Positions 18,603-26,477 of a DNA stretch of 64,000 nucleotides are shown piece by piece. The stretch is taken from the NCBI RefSeq assembly GCF_017792385.1, contig NZ_CP051230.1, positions 2,604,001 through 2,668,000 of the forward strand, in the 5' to 3' direction. The notes under the pieces are model-generated. The model was not told where the DNA came from. It made no database searches and saw only the letters and a program-made list of their open reading frames with translations. Position numbers and translations under genes: made by a program. The stretch's first letter is position 1; every line of letters begins with the position of its first letter. The stretch comes from Hyphomonas sp. (lineage in GTDB: Bacteria; Pseudomonadota; Alphaproteobacteria; Caulobacterales; Hyphomonadaceae).

Positions 18603-19579
18603 GATACCCTGCCTCTGAGAAGCTGGAGATCATCCGGCTGGTCGAACAATCACACCAGCCGGTGAAGAAGACACTGGAACAGATCGGCGTGTCACGTCCG
18701 ACCTTCTATCGCTGGTATGACCTTTACCGGCGGTTCGGTGAAGCCGGGCTTGAGGATCGGCGCAGCGGCTCCGGCCGGGTCTGGAACCGCATCCCGAACG
18801 AGGTGCGTCAGCAGGTACTGGAAATGGCCCTGGATCAACCGGAACTATCTCCCCGGGAATTGGCGGTGACGTTCACCGATGAGAAGCACTACTTCGTCTC
18901 CGAGGCCAGTGTTTACAGGCTTTTGAGGGCGCACAACCTGATCACGAGCCCGGCTTTCATCGTGATGAAAGCGGCTGATGAGTTCAGGGAGAAGACCACC
19001 GGGCCGAACCAGCTCTGGCAGACCGACTTCACCTATCTGAAAGTGATCGGCTGGGGATGGTTCTATCTCTCCACCGTGCTTGACGACTTCTCCCGCTACA
19101 TCATTGCCTGGAAGCTCTGTACCGGCATGGCGACGAGCGATGTGCAGGATACGCTGAACCTGGCGCTTGAGGCTTCCGGACTCGATGAAGTAAACGTGAT
19201 CCATCGCCCAAGACTACTCTCAGACAACGGACCTTCCTACATCTCTGGCGATCTGGCTGAGTATCTTGCCGACAAGGGAATGAAGCATACGCGCGGCGCG
19301 CCGTATCATCCCCAGACCCAGGGCAAGATCGAGCGCTGGCATCAGACCCTGAAAAACCGCATCCTGCTGGAAAACTACTTCCTGCCGGGAGACCTCGAAG
19401 CGCAGATCGACGCGTTCGTTGGCTACTACAACCACCAGCGCTATCACGAGAGCCTGAACAATCTCACTCCGGCAGATGTCTATACGGGCCGCGGCCAGAC
19501 CATTCTGCTGGAACGTGAGAAAATCAAAAGGAGGACCATGAAACTACGGCGCTTGCAGCACGCCCAATCCGCTGCTTAA
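18599..19579 (+). CDS. IS transposase OrfB (rve integrase domain)
   Basis: 326 residues. An N-terminal HTH (IGVSRPTFYRWYDLYRRFGE) is followed by a retroviral-integrase-type DDE domain. The first Asp is in NQLWQTDFTYLK, the second in LLSDNGPSYISG, and the Glu is in HPQTQGKIERWHQTLKNRI, all in the right order and spacing. It ends with the usual YNHQRYHESLNNLTPADVY motif. All catalytic residues are present, so the transposase could be active. Confidence 0.92.
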   Translation: MRYPASEKLEIIRLVEQSHQPVKKTLEQIGVSRPTFYRWYDLYRRFGEAGLEDRRSGSGRVWNRIPNEVRQQVLEMALDQPELSPRELAVTFTDEKHYFVSEASVYRLLRAHNLITSPAFIVMKAADEFREKTTGPNQLWQTDFTYLKVIGWGWFYLSTVLDDFSRYIIAWKLCTGMATSDVQDTLNLALEASGLDEVNVIHRPRLLSDNGPSYISGDLAEYLADKGMKHTRGAPYHPQTQGKIERWHQTLKNRILLENYFLPGDLEAQIDAFVGYYNHQRYHESLNNLTPADVYTGRGQTILLEREKIKRRTMKLRRLQHAQSAA

Positions 19580-19610
19580 CTCAACCCAGATGCGCCAGAC
19601 CCTCCTTAAG

Positions 19611-21269
19611 TCAGGCAGCCTGAAGTCTCAAATACCTGACGACGGACACCAGCGCATACCCTTTGCTCTGCAACCAAGCCCTACGGATCTTGAGCGATTT
19701 CCGGAGTTCGTCCGCTAACGGTCCCGCTGAGCCCTGCATCAGCTCAGTGTCCATCCGATCCAGCCATGTCTCTGCTTGTCGTTCAGCTAGCGCTCCAATC
19801 GGCAGCCAGGAGTGAACATTGATTCCGAGGGTCTGCCCTCTCGCATCAGCTTGCAGTGCGCGCTTCTCGAAGTTAGTTGGGACCACCCAACTCCCATCAG
19901 CGTTTCGTTGGACAACACCGAGCCTTCTCAACGCCTCCAGGCGACGCTTGTGCGCCAGCCGGAACGCTGGCGAACTCAATGGCTCAGCCGCCTCATGCAG
20001 CTCCTCCGAATACACGCCTCCATTTCGTTCGGCGATCGCAGCAATCGTCCGGTCAGCAGGCTTCGGCTCGACAGCCTTTCGCCCAACCGAAACAATCCCA
20101 CCCGGCGTCGGCAATTGAACCGCCTCTTGCTCCGTCATCTCGATCGACCAGACGCCCCCATCGAGCCCTTCGATCAGTGCCGTCGTTCCATTCCGCAATT
20201 CATCACCCGGTAGAGTAGCGGCAAGCCTTCCTAGGATTTCGCCATCCGAGTTGAAATCACGGGGCAGGGTATGGAGACGCGACGCATCGATTTTCCGGCC
20301 CTCGAGGTTGGCGAGCGAACGAATAATGTCCCCACGTCTGCCCAGCGCCCGTAGCGTATCCTGCCAACCTTCCTGCATCGCCCAGCGACCGTCCTCCAGT
20401 CGCTTCGCAAGACCGAGCGTCTCGAGGAACCGCAAGCGCCGTTTAGCGACCGCGCTGTCAAACCTCGACAATCCGCCGCGTTCACTTTCTGGTGTGAAAC
20501 GTCCATCACTCAGTCTACGTGCAATGTCATGATCGATAGCCGTCAGCGCCTCGCGCTCGGCCTCGTTCGACCTCGCCGCAGCCATTTCCCGTAGCCGCCT
20601 CTGACCTAGCTCGAGCGTCGCCAGCTCCTGTGCCCGCGCGCGAAATCCCTGCGTGATGTATTTGCGATCAATCAGCAGCTCACCATTCCGCGTAGTCCCA
20701 CCCCGGATCACAATATGCACATGCGGCTGCGCGGTATCGTGATGATTCGCGGCAACCCAGTCGAGCCGCCGGCCGAGATCCCTCTCGACCTGGCTCATGA
20801 ACTCCCGCGTGAACTGCGTCAGATCTTTCATCTGCTCGGCATCTTCTGGAGAGACGATCAGCCTGAACTGCCGCCTGTCCTCGTCAGCCCGTTCATTGAA
20901 CGCCTTTGCATCCGCTTCATCGGCGCTCCGGTCATACAGCTTTCCGCGCTCGCCCTCACGCCCGGCACCTTCCCGGCGGATGTAGGCGACATGCTTTGCA
21001 AAGCTCGCTGCGCCGCTTGGACCCGCCCGCGCAATACGCACCTTCACGATGACGCGCCTGGCCCGCTGGTTCGACCAGTGCCGGGCAAGGGCGGCCTGTA
21101 CTTTTCCACGCCCTGCATGACGCACAGCGCCCGGTGCCAGACACTTGCGGCCTCGCGCGCCAAGCCGCCCCTTCGCGACGACTCGTTTCAGCCGCTTCAG
21201 CTGGGTCTTTGCCTTGCCCTGCGACCTGATCTTTCCGAGGCGCGGAACGAAGTCGAAATCGTCGCTCAC
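19611..21269 (-). CDS. Conjugative relaxase (VirD2/TraI-like, DUF3363), C-terminally truncated by IS
   Basis: Nicks the element's oriT and leads the strand into the recipient. I place the start at the GTG at 21269 (VSDDFDFVPRLGKIRSQG), which overlaps the traF stop as GTGA and matches the family opening. The catalytic part is whole: HVAYIRREG with the likely nucleophile Tyr96, and the HUH-type metal site NHHDTAQPHVHIVIRG (His176-177, 183, 185). The last residues before the stop at 19611 (after KGYAL) come from the IS end. About 540 native residues remain; the missing 96 or so lie at 17847-18136. Whether the truncated protein works is unknown. Confidence 0.9.
   Translation of the reverse strand: MSDDFDFVPRLGKIRSQGKAKTQLKRLKRVVAKGRLGARGRKCLAPGAVRHAGRGKVQAALARHWSNQRARRVIVKVRIARAGPSGAASFAKHVAYIRREGAGREGERGKLYDRSADEADAKAFNERADEDRRQFRLIVSPEDAEQMKDLTQFTREFMSQVERDLGRRLDWVAANHHDTAQPHVHIVIRGGTTRNGELLIDRKYITQGFRARAQELATLELGQRRLREMAAARSNEAEREALTAIDHDIARRLSDGRFTPESERGGLSRFDSAVAKRRLRFLETLGLAKRLEDGRWAMQEGWQDTLRALGRRGDIIRSLANLEGRKIDASRLHTLPRDFNSDGEILGRLAATLPGDELRNGTTALIEGLDGGVWSIEMTEQEAVQLPTPGGIVSVGRKAVEPKPADRTIAAIAERNGGVYSEELHEAAEPLSSPAFRLAHKRRLEALRRLGVVQRNADGSWVVPTNFEKRALQADARGQTLGINVHSWLPIGALAERQAETWLDRMDTELMQGSAGPLADELRKSLKIRRAWLQSKGYALVSVVRYLRLQAA
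19649..19656. repeat. Target-site duplication, right copy
   Basis: CCAGCGCA, identical to 18137-18144. Deleting 18145-19648 together with one copy restores a 637-codon relaxase frame. Confidence 0.88.
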
Positions 21270-21961
21270 GGCTCCAAGCGCGCAGCGGATTGCAAATCCG
21301 TGCACCCGCCTTCCGGCGCCGGGTCACATAAAAAAGGATGTGCAGACAATGGGTTAAGTGTCGCTGGGTGACACTCCCTTAATCTTGCCCTCCGGGACAC
21401 AGAATCCATTCCCGTCCCGCTATCTATCGCTTTGACGGTCGCCTGAACCTCAGCCGACCGGTCGCCATAAGTCCATATGGACCTGGCGACGCCAATGATG
21501 CGCGCGCCGTCCTGAACGCCGAAGTATCGTCCATCGACTGACAGGGGATGAGAGTTGAGCAGGAAAACTTCGCCGGCTTTGAGGGTCTGACAGCCCTGCC
21601 AGGCGGGAAGGGCGCTGCCGGACTCGGTTACTTTGAGCGCATCAACAGATGTGATCCCGTTGATGGAGACCTGCGTATCGCATCTGCAAATCTCGTCACC
21701 GGACAGGCCCGCAACATGCTTCAACAAGGGCCAGTCGGCGCCAACAATTCCCTCATCGTTCAGCCAATGTCGAACCTCATCCGAGGGCGCAAACGCTACC
21801 AGATCGCCTGTCGAAATTCGCGCCGACCGGTCAACAAAGTAAAGACCCTTGGGCACGCTTTCCGTCCGGTTCCAGATGAAGTCGGACCGGTTGATAATGC
21901 TGGCGGAGACCATGAGGCCTAGCCCGTATCCCATGCCTAACAACGCGGTTCTACGACTCAT
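21266..21961 (-). CDS. traF: TraF-type conjugation signal peptidase (S26 family)
   Basis: S26 peptidase that in Trb systems processes and cyclises the TrbC pilin. The start at 21961 (MSRRTALLGMGYGLGL) is chosen because the residues upstream in the same frame do not look like a signal anchor. It gives 231 residues. A membrane segment near the N-terminus leads to the catalytic Ser region (NRTESVPKGLYFVD), the Lys region (WPLLKHVAGLSGDEI) and the conserved EVFLLNSHPLSVDGRYFG. The start overlaps the HTH gene by 11 bp and the stop overlaps the relaxase GTG, so the three form one operon. Confidence 0.87.
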   Translation of the reverse strand: MSRRTALLGMGYGLGLMVSASIINRSDFIWNRTESVPKGLYFVDRSARISTGDLVAFAPSDEVRHWLNDEGIVGADWPLLKHVAGLSGDEICRCDTQVSINGITSVDALKVTESGSALPAWQGCQTLKAGEVFLLNSHPLSVDGRYFGVQDGARIIGVARSIWTYGDRSAEVQATVKAIDSGTGMDSVSRRARLRECHPATLNPLSAHPFLCDPAPEGGCTDLQSAARLEP

Positions 21962-22205
21962 CGCGAAGGCCTGTCCCCATGAACCTACGTCCATTAGTGT
22001 AAGCGATGATGTCCTTGCCGCGATACCAGACCTTGGCGCCGATCTTGTGATAAACCGGGCCTGTTCCCAGCGAACGCATATTGACCAGGGTCTTCGGTTT
22101 GAGGCCGAGATGGTCAGCGGTTTCATCCGTGTTCATCCATTCGGTCGGGGTTGGGAGGTTTGATTTGGGTCGAAGCTCCTCTCCACTTCTATTTGTCTCT
22201 GTCAT
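21951..22205 (-). CDS. Small HTH (AlpA/excisionase-like) DNA-binding protein
   Basis: 84 residues from the ATG at 22205, which has a clear AAGGAG site upstream. The 61 extra codons upstream in frame lack such a site and look random. A winged-HTH of the MerR/AlpA type is visible (WMNTDETADHLGLKPKTLVN, then GPVYHKIGAKVWYRGKDIIAY). It is the first gene of the traF-relaxase operon, a usual place for such proteins. It may regulate the relaxase operon or act as a recombination directionality factor. Confidence 0.8.
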   Translation of the reverse strand: MTETNRSGEELRPKSNLPTPTEWMNTDETADHLGLKPKTLVNMRSLGTGPVYHKIGAKVWYRGKDIIAYTNGRRFMGTGLRDES

Positions 22206-22397
22206 AGCGTTGCTTCTCCTTTCTTCTACGCAACTCGAAGCCCTGACAGACTGCCAACTCATCCTCAGATTAAGAGTGTCGAACTTGCACCACACGCTCG
22301 CGACACCCTTGAATTCCCAGAGAAACCTCACGTTAGAATGCAGCGCTGATAGGCGTATCAGCACCTTCGTCTCAGACCCTTTCGGCATGAAAGAAGA

Positions 22398-22423
22398 CCG
22401 CTCCGGAGATGTCTCCGGAGCGG
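22398..22423 (-). terminator. Perfect 12-bp hairpin downstream of the DUF736 gene
   Basis: CCGCTCCGGAGA and its exact complement TCTCCGGAGCGG are separated by two bases. Read on the minus strand the stem is followed by a T-rich stretch (TCTTCTTTC). It lies just after the DUF736 stop (22446) and before the HTH gene, a fitting place for an intrinsic terminator. Confidence 0.65.
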
Positions 22424-22445
22424 CTTGGCAAGGCTGTGATCTACC

Positions 22446-22769
22446 CTAGTCACGCGCGTTCCAGAGGATGACGTGCCGGCCTTTCTTGCCCTTGACCGGG
22501 GCAAGGTTCGCGAAGATCCGGCGCGGTCCGATCTGCGGGTCTGCCAGCGTCAGCGAGACATAATCGCGTCCCGATGCCTTCGACTTGCGCATCCAGCCGC
22601 CGCCGATTTCGGTCGAGGTTTCACCGGCATAGATGCGGTAGTCCGGATGTCCTTCTTCGGTCTTTTCCGCATTCTTCTCGATGCGGATTGCGGCAGAGAG
22701 GTTCATCATTGCGAGGGTGCCTTCAAAGCCGGACTTGGTCTCGCTGACATATCCGAGTGCGTTTGCCAT
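22446..22769 (-). CDS. DUF736 family protein
   Basis: 107 residues, full length for DUF736 (family opening ETKSGFEGTLAMMNLSAAI, ending PVKGKKGRHVILWNAR). These small soluble proteins occur almost only on alphaproteobacterial plasmids and integrative elements next to ParB-like genes; their function is not established. The ribosome-site leader (AAAAGGAGACCCCC) closely resembles that before the internal ATG of the ParB-like gene at 24992. Confidence 0.88.
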   Translation of the reverse strand: MANALGYVSETKSGFEGTLAMMNLSAAIRIEKNAEKTEEGHPDYRIYAGETSTEIGGGWMRKSKASGRDYVSLTLADPQIGPRRIFANLAPVKGKKGRHVILWNARD

Positions 22770-23225
22770 GGGGGTCTCCTTTTCTTTCCTTGGCTAAGTC
22801 TCCGGGAACCCCTTGTCCCCGTCGACGCCGGACCGCCCGGACGGGGGCTGAGCGGCCAGAACCCGATAGGGGCGAAGCGTATGCGGAGCACCGCCTGAGG
22901 CGATGAAATTTGCCGCGCGAGGAGCCGCGCAGCGGCGGGGAAATTTCTTTGCCTCGGGTGGTTTCATGGCCGCTCAGTCCACGTCCAGGTCTTCAAGGCA
23001 AAGACGGGAGCAAGGGGTCCGTGAAATGCTTTGCGGGAAGAATTCAGGCCCCTCCTCATGCGCATCTCGATTGTCCATCGAGACCTCAAGACGCGCGATT
23101 TTTGTGAAGGCATTTCATGGGTCGCCCAGGTTTTGGAGCCACAATCCCCAGCCCCAGAAAGCGAAAGGCCGCCCGGCGATACCCACCGGACGGTCCCTCA
23201 CGCTGGCTGAACAGGAGACGATTAT
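22770..23225. other. Gene-free region with nested inverted repeats (candidate origin or partition site)
   Basis: No convincing gene. Several exact inverted repeats are nested: CCCCTTG (22809-22815) with CAAGGGG (23011-23017); CTGAGCGGCCA (22848-22858) with TGGCCGCTCAG (22967-22977); GAAATTT plus GCCGC (22905-22916) facing GCGGC plus GAAATTTC (22932-22947). A second structure has GAAATGC (23023-23029) facing GCATTTC (23110-23116) around a tight hairpin TCTCGAT-TGTCC-ATCGAGA (23065-23083). The position between DUF736 and parB fits an oriT, oriV or parS-like site. The function is not shown by the sequence alone. Confidence 0.5.
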
Positions 23226-25247
23226 TCAGGCAGCGTCCTGATGCTCAGGCGTCTCATCGGACGCGTTTTCCGCTCCCGCTTCGAACAGGCTCGCAATCCG
23301 TGTCCACGCATCGGCGGGCGGTGATCCGGCCTCGTCGACAAGGCGGGTCGGTGGCACCTGCATCCAGCCCGGTCGCCAGTCAGGATTAGCCTCGCAACCC
23401 TCCCCGCTGATCCGGTTCGCAAGCACCTGCTTCTGCGCCTTGCCGGTGTCGGAGCGGCAGGCATTGGCAAGCGAAGCCGTCGCGATGTCAGCAATCATCG
23501 CATTGATGGCGCGCTTGTCCTTGGTGAGGTCGAAGAACACCTCGTCCGGCTTCCAAGCCGCCGAAAGGTCGGTGCCGCAGACATGCAGGACGGCTTCGAC
23601 AATGCCATTCCCGGCCTCGAGTGTGCGGGCCATGACACTCGCCAGAACCGTCAGGACTTCGTCATCCGACATGGCGAGCAGCGCGGAGAAGACTTCGCAC
23701 AAGCCGTAGTCGTCCCCATTCCGGCGAAGGGCCGGATTGACGTTCAGCGCCATGAAAAGGGCGTCAGTCTGCGCTGTCGCCTCGCCAAGTGCGGCCACAG
23801 ATGCCGAGCCTTCCACGCTCGCCTGAGTCTCATCTTTCCGGGCGCGAAGCTCGTGCGCGCGTACGTCCCAGAGCGCGCTCCCCGCCATCGCATGCGCGAC
23901 CATCAGGCGGAGGGCAATTGCGGGAGAGGCAGCAATGCTGGCCTGCGCAGCGGCATGTCGGTGGAGCAGCATATATTCCGCGAGCGGGCCGGACATTTCA
24001 GGCCGGATTGCTGCCGGAACCTTATCGCCTTCACCCTTCGAACCCTGTTGCCGCTTGCGGGCCTCGGCCGAGGTTACTTGTCCCTCGTGGAACTGGACCG
24101 TCCCGTCATGGCGGATTTCGATGAAGACCTTCCCGCCATCTTCCTTGGCGCACTGGACATACTCCCAGCGGTGGAAATACGCCCCGCGCTCAAGGCAGAT
24201 AACATCGCTCCAGCCGTCGGCCCTGTGGGCCTCGACCCGCTCGGCAATCGCGGCGGATTGTGCCTTCCAGAACTGATCCGCATCCGCAAAGACGCCATGC
24301 TCGCCAAAGAGGTCGGCAGTGACCTGTCCCTCATAGGCATCAAGATCGAACAAGGCCTTGTCGGTCGTGATCGTCGTTCCGCCCGTGATCCAAGCCTTGC
24401 ACGACCGCCCCATCGGGGCGCGTTCGGTTTCGCTCTGGAAGAGGCGGAACCATTCGGCCTGCTGTTCTGGCGTCGCAAGCGTAAGCGCGCGGATCGTTTC
24501 GCGGTCCAGTTCGTCTTCGGCGTAGAGCTTCCGTATCGGTTCGTCGAGCGAAGCAAGCGCGAGCACACGGCGCACCAGAAGCTCAGTCACGCCGAAGAAG
24601 CTGGCGATATCCTCCAGCGCCTTGCCTTCATCGTTGAGGCGCTTGAACGCCTCATATTGCTCCATTTCTGTCGCAGGCAGGCGTCCGACATTTTCGATGA
24701 CAGATGCCGCAATCGCGGAGGCCGCATCCTTTTCAGTCATGATCGCGCACGGCACCAGCGGTGTCTCACCCGTTTCCTTGGCGATTTCTTTGAGCGCAAA
24801 AAAACGGCGGCGTCCGGCGATGACGCCATAATATTTGCCTTCGCGGCGAACGAGCAAAGTCTGACGCAATCCGCTCTCCCGGATGGACGGCAGAATGTCA
24901 GATACGTCCGGCTTCTTGCGCCCATGCCGCATATTGAGTTTGGAAATCCGAAGCTCGTCGAGCGGGATGTGTTTGAGGTCGGGCTGTGCCATGGAGGTCT
25001 CCTTTTCTGGCGGGTAAAGCGAGAGACCCAGCGCCCACGCGGGGCCTCTCCAGTTGATCTTGGTGAAGGGAAAGCCGTCCGCGTCCCGGCTTGGTTGGGG
25101 GTCGGTCTCGCCCCAGTCATAATCGCGGATCGTGATCAGCGGCGCGCGGCCCTCGACCCAGATTTCGGCGACCTGGGCCTCGGCAACGACAAGCGTCATA
25201 CGGGGCCGTGGGCCGAGCAATTCAGTGAGGGTGCGGGCCGCGCTCAT
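23226..25247 (-). CDS. ParB/RepB-type protein with N-terminal extension
   Basis: ParB-like DNA-binding protein used for maintenance or regulation of the element. Two starts are credible. The ATG at 25247 overlaps the upstream stop (ATGA) and gives 673 residues. The ATG at 24992 has a strong AAAAGGAG site and gives the classical protein of 588 residues (MAQPDLKHIPLDELRISKLN). The ParB nuclease-fold box is VIAGRRRFFALKEIA, followed by ENVGRLPATEMEQYEAF and an HTH (LEDIASFFGVTELLVRRVL). The long C-terminal half is typical of these large plasmid and ICE ParBs. The 85-residue extension may be a fused small protein. Confidence 0.85.
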   Translation of the reverse strand: MSAARTLTELLGPRPRMTLVVAEAQVAEIWVEGRAPLITIRDYDWGETDPQPSRDADGFPFTKINWRGPAWALGLSLYPPEKETSMAQPDLKHIPLDELRISKLNMRHGRKKPDVSDILPSIRESGLRQTLLVRREGKYYGVIAGRRRFFALKEIAKETGETPLVPCAIMTEKDAASAIAASVIENVGRLPATEMEQYEAFKRLNDEGKALEDIASFFGVTELLVRRVLALASLDEPIRKLYAEDELDRETIRALTLATPEQQAEWFRLFQSETERAPMGRSCKAWITGGTTITTDKALFDLDAYEGQVTADLFGEHGVFADADQFWKAQSAAIAERVEAHRADGWSDVICLERGAYFHRWEYVQCAKEDGGKVFIEIRHDGTVQFHEGQVTSAEARKRQQGSKGEGDKVPAAIRPEMSGPLAEYMLLHRHAAAQASIAASPAIALRLMVAHAMAGSALWDVRAHELRARKDETQASVEGSASVAALGEATAQTDALFMALNVNPALRRNGDDYGLCEVFSALLAMSDDEVLTVLASVMARTLEAGNGIVEAVLHVCGTDLSAAWKPDEVFFDLTKDKRAINAMIADIATASLANACRSDTGKAQKQVLANRISGEGCEANPDWRPGWMQVPPTRLVDEAGSPPADAWTRIASLFEAGAENASDETPEHQDAA

Positions 25248-25717
25248 GTCGCGGCCCAGCCTGTCACGGTCGCCGCAAGCCGCGAGGCTGCGGCACGCCC
25301 TGCGTCCAGCGCCTCCGGCAGCAGCTCGTTCGCAACCGTGGTGAGATAGCTGTTATCCGTGCCGGGATAGTTGCATTCGACGCCCCAGAGGCTGGCGGCA
25401 TGACGGTCCAGTTCAATGCCGTCGCGCTCGACCGAAAGCACGATCCCGCAATAGAACCACTCGCTCTTGCGCCATGCTTCCATGACGGCTTCCGCCTTGG
25501 CCTGCGCCTCGGCGAAGCGCTGGCGGAAGCTGTTGCCCGGCCCGATGAAGCCGGGCGCATCCTTGTAGAGCGACGGCCAGAACCCATCCTGCCGCTGGTC
25601 CGGCGCATCGAGGCAGTTATCGGCAACAATCCGGGCCGTGACAATGAAGCCCTTTGCCTCGCAACTGATCGCATCGCCTTCGCAGGCGTAGGCATCGAAG
25701 TGCTCGGTAAAGCTCAT
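25244..25717 (-). CDS. Conserved accessory protein of unknown function
   Basis: 157 residues, soluble, rich in aromatic and acidic residues (MSFTEHFDAYACEGDAIS; RKSEWFYCGIVLSVERDG; WGVECNYPGTDNSYL). I have a sense of similar proteins beside ArdA and ParB on alphaproteobacterial mobile elements, but no known function. The start overlaps the gene upstream and the stop overlaps the ParB long start (both ATGA), so it is translated within a coupled chain ardA - small gene - this gene - parB. Confidence 0.75.
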   Translation of the reverse strand: MSFTEHFDAYACEGDAISCEAKGFIVTARIVADNCLDAPDQRQDGFWPSLYKDAPGFIGPGNSFRQRFAEAQAKAEAVMEAWRKSEWFYCGIVLSVERDGIELDRHAASLWGVECNYPGTDNSYLTTVANELLPEALDAGRAAASRLAATVTGWAAT

Positions 25718-25917
25718 GACGCCCTCCGAAGCTCGAATCCCATCCGGTCGCAGAGTGCGCGCAGCTCGCGCGCCTCTGCCTCGTCGAACTCGTCACCGGA
25801 CTGGTGATAGATCGTGCCTTGTGCGAACCCTTGCGGGGTCTTGACGACATGCGCCCAGCGATAGGGGCCACGGCCATCTTCGCGCGGTCTTGCCTGAAAT
25901 CTCGCCATGGCGCTCAC
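25714..25917 (-). CDS. Small hypothetical protein in the ardA-parB chain
   Basis: 67 residues from the GTG at 25917 (GTGA overlap with the ardA stop), or 64 from the ATG at 25908. Basic N-terminus (MARFQARPREDGRGPYRW) and acidic helical C-terminus (DEFDEAEARELRALCDRMG). The overlap of both ends with neighbours argues that it is real. No function recognised. Confidence 0.65.
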   Translation of the reverse strand: MSAMARFQARPREDGRGPYRWAHVVKTPQGFAQGTIYHQSGDEFDEAEARELRALCDRMGFELRRAS

Positions 25918-26477
25918 CGCGTCCAGAAGACGTGAACGTCTTCGAACCCTGTCTCGAACACCATGATGTCGCCGTTCAACTCCATGTCGCGGGCGAACGA
26001 GGACCAGTCGATATAGTATTCGAGAGCCGCGGGGATTTCGGTGCCGGTGTCCCGGTGCAGTTCCTCGGCGAAGTCTGCCCGGCTGGTGTAAGTGCCCGCA
26101 TAATCGTCGAAAGCGGCTTCGGCCTGCTCAAGGTCATCGCCAAAATGGCGATGGACCAGCGCGCCGAGCCTGCCATGTTCGGCAATGAACTCGGCGAGAT
26201 TGCAGACCGTTTCGAAGCTCGCATATTCGGAAAGCTGCGCGCCTTCGAAGCCTTCATAATCATGGATTGCCCATTCTTCGGCATCGGGCAGCGGCGACGC
26301 CGCCAACATAGCGCAGACCTCGGCCATCACCTCATCAGGCGTCGTCGCGTCGATCCAGCGCCCGTGCAGGCAGCCATTATTGTAGGCGGCAAGACAGGCC
26401 ACATAGATACGGGGGCGGGTTTCAGGTGTGGGTGCAGCGTCTGCCGCAAGGGGGGCTGAAGGTTGCGGTGTGGTCAT
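25914..26477 (-). CDS. ardA: ArdA-type antirestriction protein
   Basis: DNA-mimic protein that blocks type I restriction enzymes when the element enters a new host. It has 187 residues from the ATG at 26477. The upstream in-frame codons are rejected as Pro/Arg-rich and unlike ArdA. Family hallmarks are RIYVACLAAYNNGCLHGRW near the start, a strongly acidic composition throughout, EEWAIHDYEGFEGAQLSEY, and a C-terminal acidic region (YIDWSSFARDMELNGDIMV). It heads the coupled chain leading to parB. Confidence 0.92.
   Translation of the reverse strand: MTTPQPSAPLAADAAPTPETRPRIYVACLAAYNNGCLHGRWIDATTPDEVMAEVCAMLAASPLPDAEEWAIHDYEGFEGAQLSEYASFETVCNLAEFIAEHGRLGALVHRHFGDDLEQAEAAFDDYAGTYTSRADFAEELHRDTGTEIPAALEYYIDWSSFARDMELNGDIMVFETGFEDVHVFWTR

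Larger units (their letters stand above)
18145..19648 (+). mobile_element. Two-ORF insertion sequence (IS3-like transposase), 1504 bp, inserted in the relaxase gene
   Basis: The element begins TGTTCCCCGTCAGCG and ends CTGACGACGGACA, so both ends read TGT inward. The imperfect terminal inverted repeats share blocks (CGTC, GAGAC, CTTAAGGAGG, CTGGC-CATC) over about 60 bp. It is bounded by exact 8-bp direct repeats. It encodes an HTH protein (18231-18602) and a DDE integrase-type transposase (18599-19579) that overlap as ATGA. That differs from the frameshift overlap usual in IS3 elements, and 8-bp duplications are longer than the usual 3-5 bp, so the group within or near IS3 is left open. Both genes look intact. 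Confidence 0.87.

Noticed and set aside
18154..18633. 159-codon minus-strand frame across the IS left end
   Set aside because: Antisense to the IS OrfA and rich in Arg, Ser and Pro; not a separate gene.
23583..25349. 588-codon open frame on the plus strand
   Set aside because: Antisense to the ParB-like gene, whose domain motifs and ribosome sites are clear; no domain seen in this frame.
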